A stretch of 7,207 nucleotides of DNA from assembly GCA_045602325.1 (NCBI GenBank), contig JAZSBH010000059.1, positions 1 to 7,207 of the forward strand, read 5' to 3'. Below the pieces are notes generated by a model, which was not told where the DNA came from, did no database searches, and worked only from the letters and a program-made list of their open reading frames with translations. The position numbers were made by a program, and so were the translations under genes. Positions within the stretch are counted from its first letter, which is position 1; each line of letters begins with the position of its first letter. The DNA is from CAMEON01 sp045602325. Lineage in GTDB: Bacteria > Bacillota > Clostridia > Oscillospirales > CAG-272. Shown one piece after another: positions 1 to 4,488 of this stretch.

Positions 1-911
1 GGCGCATGAACTGGGGCCGTGGTTACGATACCCGCCGCAAGAAGAACAGCGCCGAGGGCGCCATGAGCGGCACCTTCTTTGACTACCAATGGCGCACCGT
101 CCTGCTCCGCGAGCCCCGCTTCGTCATGATCACGGGCTGGAACGAATGGGTCGCCCAAAAGAATCTGTACGAGGGTGAATACTGCTTTGTGGACGGCGTG
201 AATCTGGAATACTCCCGCGATGCCGAGCCCATGAAGGGCGGCTACGAGGATGCTTACTACATCCAGATGATGTACTACATCCGCCAGTACAAGTACAATG
301 CCGCCGAGGGCATGATCGCGGATGCCACCCGCAAAACCATCGACGTACGTGGTGCGGCAACACAGTGGGATGACGTTAACGCGGTATACCGCCGCGTCGG
401 CACAGACGACGGTTCCCGCAATTCGGCGGGCGGTGCTCCTACCGTCCATTACAGGCAGAATGCCGTGCAGAACAACGTTCTGGAAGTCCGTGTCACCAAC
501 GATGCCGAGAATCTCTACTTCTACATTGAATGTGAAGCCGATATCGTAGTATCCGAGGCGGCCAACTTCATGAATATCTTCATCGGTATCGGCTCCGCTC
601 CCACCATGAAGGGGTGGGAGAGCTACGAGTTCGTCATCGGCCGCACCCGCGACGGCAGTACCGCCGCCATCGAACAGCTGAACGCCGATTTCACGGGCGA
701 AAAATTGGATGCCGCCGCTACCTACACAGTGCAGGGCCACATCATGCAGGTCAGCATTCCCCGCGCCGCCCTGGGGCTGGATGCCGCAGGTGACTTCTAC
801 TTCAAGGTCGCCGACGGTGTGTCCGATCCCGCCGAGATCATGGACTACTACGTCACCGGCCGCTCCCTTCCCATGGGAAGGCTCAGTTACCTGTATCAGA
901 TAGACAAATAA
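1..911 (+). CDS. C-terminal part of a glycoside-hydrolase-like protein with a beta-sandwich domain (5' end outside window)
   Basis: The reading frame is already open at the left edge (first complete codon at base 3) and ends at TAA 909-911, so the gene is truncated by the window. The ATG at 6 is probably internal. The first ~100 visible residues contain ITGWNEWVAQ followed by YYIQMMYYIRQYK. This fits the last strands and helix of a TIM-barrel of the GH99/GH71-like or WbsX-like type, where a GWNEW motif is common. Residues ~105-300 look like a beta-rich carbohydrate-binding domain: WDDVNAVYR near the start, VRVTNDAENLYFYIE in the middle, and GWESYEFVIGR later. I recall this pattern from CBM9-like domains at the end of secreted glycosidases. 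Substrate and cell location cannot be told because the N-terminus is missing. The stop is followed closely by a terminator, so this is the last gene of its transcript. Confidence 0.75.
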   Translation, partial: RMNWGRGYDTRRKKNSAEGAMSGTFFDYQWRTVLLREPRFVMITGWNEWVAQKNLYEGEYCFVDGVNLEYSRDAEPMKGGYEDAYYIQMMYYIRQYKYNAAEGMIADATRKTIDVRGAATQWDDVNAVYRRVGTDDGSRNSAGGAPTVHYRQNAVQNNVLEVRVTNDAENLYFYIECEADIVVSEAANFMNIFIGIGSAPTMKGWESYEFVIGRTRDGSTAAIEQLNADFTGEKLDAAATYTVQGHIMQVSIPRAALGLDAAGDFYFKVADGVSDPAEIMDYYVTGRSLPMGRLSYLYQIDK

Positions 912-922
912 GAGATGGATTC

Positions 923-961
923 AAAAGGGAGCCCGCCATCACGGCAGGCTCCCAATTTTTT
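923..961. terminator. Bidirectional intrinsic terminator between convergent genes
   Basis: An inverted repeat GGGAGCCcGCC / GGCaGGCTCCC (927-937 and 943-953) has one internal C/A mismatch and a five-base loop, ATCAC. On the plus strand it is followed by AA and six Ts (956-961). On the minus strand it is followed by four Ts (complement of 923-926). It lies 15 bp after the stop of the glycoside-hydrolase-like gene and 50 bp after the stop of the minus-strand rubredoxin gene, so it can end both transcripts. The plus-strand tail is the stronger one. Confidence 0.85.
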
Positions 962-1010
962 ATTGAAAGGAAAAAATATAAAGAAAACTTACGCAAAGCT
1001 CCGAGAAGTC

Positions 1011-1166
1011 TCACTCTTCCTTCTCGAAAGCGTCCTTGTCCAACCCACAAACGGGGCAGACGAAATCCTCGGGCAGATCCTCGAAAGGAGTGCCGGGCTC
1101 AATGCCGTTGTCAGGATCGCCGACGGCGGGATCGTATTCGTAACCACAAGGGCATACATACTTCAT
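1011..1166 (-). CDS. Rubredoxin with an unusual CPCG first knuckle
   Basis: This 51-residue protein begins MKYVCPCGYEYDPAVGDP and contains DNGIEPGTPFEDLPEDF and VCPVCGLDKDAF, a near-complete match to the rubredoxin family consensus and usual length (~52). Rubredoxins are small cytoplasmic one-electron carriers with a single Fe(Cys)4 centre; with rubrerythrins they pass electrons from NAD(P)H to peroxide or oxygen. Cys37 and Cys40 form a normal CPVCG knuckle. The first knuckle is Cys5-Pro-Cys7-Gly, one residue shorter than the usual CxxCG. The frame is clean, so the shortening is a whole codon and not a frameshift. The start ATG (1164-1166) has a strong TAGGAGGA site seven bases upstream. It is the last gene of the minus-strand iron/oxidative-stress cluster, 96 bp after ferritin, and ends near a bidirectional terminator. 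Confidence 0.93.
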   Translation of the reverse strand: MKYVCPCGYEYDPAVGDPDNGIEPGTPFEDLPEDFVCPVCGLDKDAFEKEE

Positions 1167-1207
1167 GGGACTGTCCTCCTATTATTTTGATATCTATTTT
1201 TTCCCGC

Positions 1208-1228
1208 GCGGCGGATCTTATACGCCGC
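1208..1228 (-). other. Hairpin in the ferritin-rubredoxin intergenic region
   Basis: GCGGCG (1208-1213) pairs with CGCCGC (1223-1228) across a nine-base loop. In the direction of transcription it is followed by GCGGG and an A-run, not a T-run, so it does not look like an intrinsic terminator. It could be a processing or mRNA-stability element separating rubredoxin from the upstream messages. No convincing promoter is visible in this 96-bp gap: TATAAG occurs within the hairpin loop region but has no good -35 box. Confidence 0.4.
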
Positions 1229-1262
1229 ATGGGGATTTTGCAGCCTTTCGACTGACTGAAGC

Positions 1263-1772
1263 TTACAGAACCAGGCTGGGTGCGGTATACACGCGGCCGG
1301 CGTACTCCTGATCCAGGGCGTACAGACCCTTGGGGTCACTGCCGAACAGCTTGTAGCGATTAATCATGGAGTCGGCGTTGTCCTCCTCCTCCATTTGCTC
1401 GTCCACAAACCAGTCGAGGAACTTCATGGTGCGGTAGTCTCTTGCCTCGTAACACTCGTGATAGATGGCATTGATGAGGGCGGTGACGTAACGCTCATGC
1501 TCTGCGGCAACCTCCAGGGGATCCAGAATGCAGTTATAGGTCTTGTCGGGCTTGTCAATGGCCTCCAGAGTGACCTTCCAGCCATTGTTCTGCATGTACT
1601 TCATGAACAAGAGGGCGTGGTCGCGCTCCTCCTGGGCCTGGATCATGTAGTAGTTGGCATAGCCGTCCAGATCCAGCTCGTCGTAGTAGTTGGCGATATC
1701 CACGTACAGATAGGCGCTGTACAGCTCCTTATTGATCTGCTCGTTAAGCAGGGTCTTAATCTTATCGTTCAT
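1263..1772 (-). CDS. ftnA: Bacterial non-haem ferritin
   Basis: This 169-residue protein is a cytoplasmic iron-storage ferritin that oxidises Fe(II) and holds the mineral in a 24-subunit shell. All expected ferroxidase residues are present, each one position lower than in E. coli FtnA: Glu16 (NKELYSAYLY), Glu49 and His52 (QEERDHA), Glu93 (AEHERY), Gln126 and Glu129 (DEQMEEE). There is no haem-binding bacterioferritin signature that I can see. Length is normal (~165-175). The start ATG (1770-1772) has AAGGGAG upstream. The ferritin frame stays open upstream of the ATG through 1928 with no ATG start, across a degenerate rubrerythrin fragment. It lies between the zinc-ribbon protein and rubredoxin on the same strand, which fits a joint role in iron sequestration during oxidative stress. 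The symbol is by family resemblance. Confidence 0.95.
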   Translation of the reverse strand: MNDKIKTLLNEQINKELYSAYLYVDIANYYDELDLDGYANYYMIQAQEERDHALLFMKYMQNNGWKVTLEAIDKPDKTYNCILDPLEVAAEHERYVTALINAIYHECYEARDYRTMKFLDWFVDEQMEEEDNADSMINRYKLFGSDPKGLYALDQEYAGRVYTAPSLVL

Positions 1773-1868
1773 GATGATCTCCCTTCTGATTCTGTATTGG
1801 GGGCAGCGTTTACAAGAATCACTCCAAACGGCCGGGAAAGGCCGATCAGTCGGAGCGACTGAGAAATA

Positions 1869-1926
1869 ACCGAAGCATCTCTCAAGCAGACCTGCGAATG
1901 CCTTGCCGTGTCTTGCCTCGTCGCGG
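1869..1926 (-). pseudogene. Rubrerythrin 3'-end remnant (duplicated C-terminal segment)
   Basis: These 58 bases match 2209-2266, the 3' end of the intact rubrerythrin gene, at 55 of 58 positions. Read on the minus strand they encode RDEARHGKAFAGLLERCFG against RDEARHGKAFAGLLERYFG in the real protein: two changes are silent and one is Tyr to Cys. No start codon and no rubrerythrin sequence upstream accompany it. Two codons before it lies the TAA of the zinc-ribbon gene, in the same frame, and downstream the frame runs open into ferritin. It is either the stump of a second rubrerythrin gene replaced by the zinc-ribbon gene, or a short duplication made when that gene was inserted. I do not think it is expressed as a separate protein. 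Confidence 0.8.
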
Positions 1927-1928
1927 CG

Positions 1929-2183
1929 TTAGATTTTGTACCAGTCGCTGGGATTGCCAGGACGTTTGGCGCCGCACTTTTCGCAGGTTGTGCGGGGAGC
2001 CCCCGCATAGGAGCAGTTATTGGGTGTGTTACATATTGAACAATTCCAAGTTAATTCGTCAACAGACTTTGGATGGTACATGTCCGGCGAAGAATTCGGG
2101 TATATGCGATCACATTTTGGACATATCACATGAGAATCCATGCGAAAATTCTCAAATTCACAGCCGCATCTGCATATAACCAT
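1929..2183 (-). CDS. Small double zinc-ribbon protein (RanBP2-like second finger)
   Basis: This 84-residue protein has nine cysteines. The first half has CRCGC (Cys4, 6, 8) and CPKC (Cys21, 24). The second half has Trp46-x-Cys48-x2-Cys51-x3-Asn55, then Cys67-x2-Cys70-Gly-x2-Arg-Pro, close to the RanBP2-type zinc-finger pattern, with Cys57 extra. It therefore probably binds two zinc (or possibly iron) ions. I do not recognise an orthologue or a function; RNA binding or protein-protein contact are possibilities by family only. The ATG (2181-2183) follows the rubrerythrin stop by 19 bp, with AAGGGG eight bases upstream, so it is likely co-transcribed. The first two-thirds is visibly more AT-rich, with codons such as ATA and TTA rare in the neighbours, and the gene is bracketed by the 58-bp rubrerythrin repeat. 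Both suggest it arrived later. Confidence 0.8.
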   Translation of the reverse strand: MVICRCGCEFENFRMDSHVICPKCDRIYPNSSPDMYHPKSVDELTWNCSICNTPNNCSYAGAPRTTCEKCGAKRPGNPSDWYKI

Positions 2184-2202
2184 CTGCTTGGCCCCTTACA
2201 TA

Positions 2203-2754
2203 TTACTTACCGAAGTATCTCTCCAGCAGACCTGCGAAAGCCTTGCCGTGTCTTGCCTCGTCGCGGGCCATCTCGTGGACGGTGTCATGGATAGCGACCA
2301 GGTTCAGCTCCTTGGCGGCCTTGGCCAGCTCGAACTTGCCGGCAGTAGCACCGTTCTCAGCCTCAACTCTCATCTCCAGATTCTTCTTGGTGGAATCGGT
2401 CAGGCATTCACCCAGCAGCTCGGCAAACTTTGCGGCGTGCTCGGCCTCCTCAAAGGCGGCCTTCTCCCAGTACAGGGCAATCTCGGGATAACCCTCGCGG
2501 GCAGCGACGCGGGACATGGCCAGATACATACCCACCTCGGAGCACTCACCCTCAAAGTTGGCGCGCAGGCCTTCCTTGATGTGCTCGGGGGCATCCTTGG
2601 CCACACCGACGATGTGCTCGGCAGCCCAAGTCATATTGCCTTCCTTAACTTCCTCAAACTTGTCCTCGCCCTTGACCTTGCATCTGGGGCACTGCTCGGG
2701 GTAGTTCTCGCTCTCGATGATCTCACCGCAAACCTTGCATCTCCACTTTTTCAT
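2203..2754 (-). CDS. Rubrerythrin with N-terminal rubredoxin domain (reverse-rubrerythrin type)
   Basis: This 183-residue protein is a cytoplasmic non-haem diiron peroxidase that reduces hydrogen peroxide to water in anaerobes. Residues 1-35 form a rubredoxin-like Fe(Cys)4 domain with Cys6, Cys9, Cys22 and Cys25, the domain order opposite to classical rubrerythrin. Residues ~45-183 form the four-helix diiron domain. Likely ligands are Glu70 (NFEGECSE), Glu103 and His106 (EEAEH), a Glu at 131 or 133 (VEAEN), and Glu166 and His169 (DEARH). In clostridia this reversed form takes electrons from NADH through a rubredoxin oxidoreductase; that partner is not in the window. The ATG has a perfect AGGAGG (2764-2769) nine bases upstream. 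It follows the Rrf2 regulator by 87 bp on the same strand. The last 58 coding bases are repeated downstream of the zinc-ribbon gene. Confidence 0.96.
   Translation of the reverse strand: MKKWRCKVCGEIIESENYPEQCPRCKVKGEDKFEEVKEGNMTWAAEHIVGVAKDAPEHIKEGLRANFEGECSEVGMYLAMSRVAAREGYPEIALYWEKAAFEEAEHAAKFAELLGECLTDSTKKNLEMRVEAENGATAGKFELAKAAKELNLVAIHDTVHEMARDEARHGKAFAGLLERYFGK
2209..2266. repeat. 58-bp direct repeat, copy within the rubrerythrin gene (partner 1869-1926)
   Basis: This segment, the last ~20 codons of rubrerythrin, recurs 340 bp away at 1869-1926 in the same orientation with three mismatches. Similarity stops abruptly at both ends. The two copies flank a 282-bp segment (1927-2208) holding the zinc-ribbon gene. 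Homologous recombination between them would delete that gene and restore a rubrerythrin end adjoining ferritin. Confidence 0.85.
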
Positions 2755-2795
2755 GTTGTAATTCCTCCTGAATTATAATTTTTTAATTTTGTTTT

Positions 2796-2849
2796 GAGCG
2801 CAGCCTTGGCTGTTCGCTCGTAGGGTACTTTGGTATGCGCTTCAGCGCA
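2796..2849 (-). other. Two hairpins in the Rrf2-rubrerythrin intergenic region
   Basis: The first, GAGCGCAGCC-TT-GGCTGttCGCTC (2796-2819), has ten base pairs with a two-base bulge. The second, TGCGC-TTCA-GCGCA (2836-2849), overlaps the Rrf2 stop codon (2842-2844). In the transcribed direction they are followed by an A-rich stretch and the rubrerythrin ribosome binding site. They therefore are not standard terminators, but may set the relative amounts of regulator and rubrerythrin message by RNA processing or 5' stabilisation. A TATAAT lies just upstream of the ribosome site, without a recognisable -35 box. Confidence 0.45.
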
Positions 2850-3294
2850 CAGCACTCAGCAAGTCTCCCAACCCGATCCGCTCGTCCACCACCATGGCCA
2901 CGGTCAGACGATCCAGCCGCTCGGTCAAGTGGCTGTTCAGCTCCTCGAAGACGTGGTGCAACCGGCAACAGTCTTTGTTGGGGTTGTTGAGACAGGTGTG
3001 CGTCTCCGACAGACATCGATTGATCTCGATGGGCCCGTCGATGGCCTCGATGACCCGTCTGACCGTCAGAGCCGCAGGGTCGGTATTCAGGCTGTATCCT
3101 CCTGCCGCACCGCGACTGGTTTTGACCAGCTCGGCTTGGGACAGCTTATGCAGGATCTTTAGCCCGAACCGCGTAGGGACGGCCACACCCTCGGCCAACG
3201 TAGCCGCGCCCACGGTGGAAACTCCCGCGGCGGACTGCTTGGTCAGAAGGCACATCATACGCAGGGCGTAATCCGCTTCCTGTGTGATCTTCAT
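2842..3294 (-). CDS. Rrf2-family transcriptional regulator, probable iron-sulfur sensor
   Basis: This 150-residue protein starts MKITQEADYALRMM, the usual opening of the Rrf2/IscR/NsrR family. A winged-helix DNA-binding domain covers ~1-85, with a recognition region VPTRFGLKILHKL and wing SRGAAGGYSL. The sensing loop holds Cys94, Cys101, Cys109 and Cys110 (C-x6-C-x7-CC), compatible with an iron-sulfur cluster though spaced differently from IscR (C-x5-C-x5-C). I chose the ATG at 3292-3294 because family proteins start there and AAAGGA lies 12 bases upstream. The ATG at 3306 would abut that site, and the longer frame to 3396 would run through the promoter. The gene leads the rubrerythrin/ferritin/rubredoxin group, has its own consensus promoter with overlapping inverted repeats, and so probably regulates itself and these genes in response to oxidative or iron stress. 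Confidence 0.93.
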   Translation of the reverse strand: MKITQEADYALRMMCLLTKQSAAGVSTVGAATLAEGVAVPTRFGLKILHKLSQAELVKTSRGAAGGYSLNTDPAALTVRRVIEAIDGPIEINRCLSETHTCLNNPNKDCCRLHHVFEELNSHLTERLDRLTVAMVVDERIGLGDLLSAVR

Positions 3295-3334
3295 AGATAG
3301 AGCCATTCCTTTCGTTTCAGTGCGTCTCGAATCG

Positions 3335-3367
3335 ACACCATTTTGGTGTGATTTAATTATACACCAA
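3335..3367. promoter_or_regulatory. Candidate Rrf2 operator: three interlocking TGGTGT half-sites
   Basis: Read on the minus strand, TTGGTGT (3361-3367), ACACCAA (3343-3349) and TGGTGT (3335-3340) follow each other. The first two form a perfect inverted repeat with seven-base arms and an 11-base spacer, 25 bp in all, centred on the -10 box. The second and third form another perfect inverted repeat, ACACCA-AAA-TGGTGT, over the expected transcription start. A 25-bp dyad is typical of IscR-type boxes, and the position over -10 and +1 predicts repression. Confidence 0.65.
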
Positions 3368-3384
3368 GTCAGTGGGTTTGTCAA
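3356..3384 (-). promoter_or_regulatory. Consensus sigma-A promoter of the Rrf2/rubrerythrin cluster
   Basis: On the minus strand a perfect TTGACA (3379-3384) and a perfect TATAAT (3356-3361) are separated by exactly 17 bases. The predicted start is near 3349, giving a leader of about 55 bases to the Rrf2 ATG. Such a strong unrepressed promoter makes sense if an overlapping operator keeps it off. Confidence 0.9.
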
Positions 3385-3394
3385 TAGGTTTTTC

Positions 3395-3414
3395 AAAATT
3401 TTTCGAAAAATTTT
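3395..3414. repeat. Perfect 20-bp AT-rich palindrome upstream of the Rrf2 promoter
   Basis: The 20 bases read the same on both strands: A4-T5-C-G-A5-T4, centred on TTCGAA. It ends 11 bp upstream of the -35 box (3379-3384). It could act as an UP-element-like sequence, a second regulator site, or a weak A/U stem at the end of the methyltransferase transcript. The 204 bases between the Rrf2 and methyltransferase genes (3295-3498) otherwise hold only the promoter and operator. Confidence 0.6.
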
Positions 3415-3498
3415 TCTGATGGGTAAAGTCGCCCTTCCCTTCTATGATTCTACGCCAGGAAATGTCTATTTTTCGGGAATCGGTTCAACTGCGTGGGG

Positions 3499-4296
3499 TC
3501 ATTTTTTTCTTAAAATATAGGCCTTGGAAAACACGCCGATCTCAATTCCCAGCTGTTCCGCAGCCTCGCCCAACTCATTATCATCAGCGGTAAGCGCACG
3601 GGACTCAAACACTTCTTCGCTCAGAATCTCAAAACCGGTATTCAGAAACCTCTCCCTCCATGCGGGGGCGCGGCGATCCGAGTCAAGCCCGCTCCACGGA
3701 GTCTTTCCCGTTTCACGGAACACGCAAAGCATAGCTTCGGTGTCTATCCATGTTTCAACCGTATAAAAGAATCCGTTTTTCGCCAAGGTTCTGTAGATCT
3801 CGTGCAACGCTTGTTCATGGCCATCCTCTCCGTTCCGCGTAGACGATAGGCCAATATAGCCGGAATAAGCCGGAATTGAATCATTGTGAAACGGAATATC
3901 CATGAGTGAAAACTGGGCAAGATCAAGATTCTTTACTTTCTCATTCTCGTCCAGATACCGCTTCCATTCCTCAATCACCAGCGAGCTTGCATCCGTTGCC
4001 AGGCACACATGATCCGGTGCTAATTGCTTCACCGATGGCATGAGACCCATTCCGGGGCCACAAGCAATTTCCACCACGGGAGAGCCCTGCTCGATGATCT
4101 GATCCACAAGACGGCGAGAAGCTGGATTATTCAGGAAGAAATCACTATGAAAATTACGCCTCATTCTTCCCTCCCGCCAGATATCCACGTCAGATTCGTC
4201 AAAGTAGTCCGCGTCGCGGTCTGAATCATAATAGAATACACCGTCATGGCAGCGAACAGGGGCATGGGAAAACCAATCGCTGAAGGGTTTATTCAC
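3499..4296 (-). CDS. Class I SAM-dependent methyltransferase, substrate unknown
   Basis: This 265-residue protein has a Rossmann-type methyltransferase core. Motif I is VVEIACGPGMG (residues ~74-84), followed by LATDASS at the end of the second strand, and a later EIYRTLAKNGFFYTVETW segment that fits the post-IV strand region. An N-terminal ~60-residue part precedes the core. I take GTG 4294-4296 as start because AAGGAGG (4303-4309) lies six bases upstream; extension to ATG 4338 would place the ribosome site inside the gene. It stands alone on the minus strand, with 204 bp to the Rrf2 gene and its own probable -10 box. Its coding sequence looks more AT-rich than the peptidase gene beside it, suggesting a different history. 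Neither context nor motifs give the substrate. Confidence 0.85.
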   Translation of the reverse strand: MNKPFSDWFSHAPVRCHDGVFYYDSDRDADYFDESDVDIWREGRMRRNFHSDFFLNNPASRRLVDQIIEQGSPVVEIACGPGMGLMPSVKQLAPDHVCLATDASSLVIEEWKRYLDENEKVKNLDLAQFSLMDIPFHNDSIPAYSGYIGLSSTRNGEDGHEQALHEIYRTLAKNGFFYTVETWIDTEAMLCVFRETGKTPWSGLDSDRRAPAWRERFLNTGFEILSEEVFESRALTADDNELGEAAEQLGIEIGVFSKAYILRKK

Positions 4297-4320
4297 AGGA
4301 GACCTCCTTAATACAGATTC

Positions 4321-4344
4321 GGCTACGGGTAGCCACAAATTATA
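4321..4344 (-). promoter_or_regulatory. Probable -10 box and palindrome upstream of the methyltransferase gene
   Basis: TATAAT on the minus strand (4339-4344) is placed to start a leader of about 35 bases. No good -35 hexamer is found 16-18 bases upstream, so it would be a weak or activated promoter. A perfect inverted repeat GGCTAC-GG-GTAGCC (4321-4334) covers the expected start and could be an operator or a leader hairpin. Confidence 0.5.
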
Positions 4345-4450
4345 AAAGAAAGATCAATCTGATTGGGGCCGGGCCCCACGGGGGTATAGAGACACGCCCC
4401 GCTGTTTGAGCACTAACTCAATTTATCTTTGCTTTAGAAGTTTTTGGGGT

Positions 4451-4480
4451 CAAGGGGGCTTTTTTCAAAAAGCCCCCTTG
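4451..4480 (-). terminator. Long perfect hairpin just after the M3 peptidase stop
   Basis: Arms of 14 bases, CAAGGGGGCTTTTT (4451-4464) and AAAAAGCCCCCTTG (4467-4480), enclose a two-base loop, TC. It begins eight bases after the peptidase stop codon. The U-run lies within the stem and is not followed by an external T-tract, so it is an atypical terminator or a 3' stability hairpin. The rest of the 192-bp gap (4297-4488) holds a GC-rich inverted repeat, GGGGCC-G-GGCCCC (4365-4377), and no gene I can support. Confidence 0.6.
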
Positions 4481-4488
4481 CGTACTCC

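Noticed and set aside
915..1190. A 91-codon plus-strand frame between the glycosidase end and ferritin
   Set aside because: It runs through the terminator and is antisense to the rubredoxin gene, which has a clear family match and ribosome site on the minus strand.
1217..1245. TATAAG in the ferritin-rubredoxin gap as a rubredoxin promoter
   Set aside because: The hexamer 17 bases upstream is GGCTGC, far from TTGACA, and the -10 candidate lies in a hairpin loop.
1769..2008. A 79-codon minus-strand frame overlapping the zinc-ribbon gene and the rubrerythrin remnant
   Set aside because: It lies in another frame of sequence already explained, has no ribosome site, and the rubrerythrin fragment is not read in its proper frame there.
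1869..2266. Transposon or insertion-sequence target duplication around the zinc-ribbon gene
   Set aside because: The repeat is 58 bp with mismatches and derives from coding sequence, there are no terminal inverted repeats, and no transposase is present. Recombination or gene duplication fits better.
2770..2800. TATAAT near the rubrerythrin ribosome binding site as an internal promoter
   Set aside because: No -35 hexamer occurs at 16-18 bases, and the transcript would start within the ribosome binding site.
3295..3396. Possible 34-residue N-terminal extension of the Rrf2 protein
   Set aside because: The extension would be encoded by the promoter and operator region and lies ahead of the normal family N-terminus MKITQEADYALRMM.
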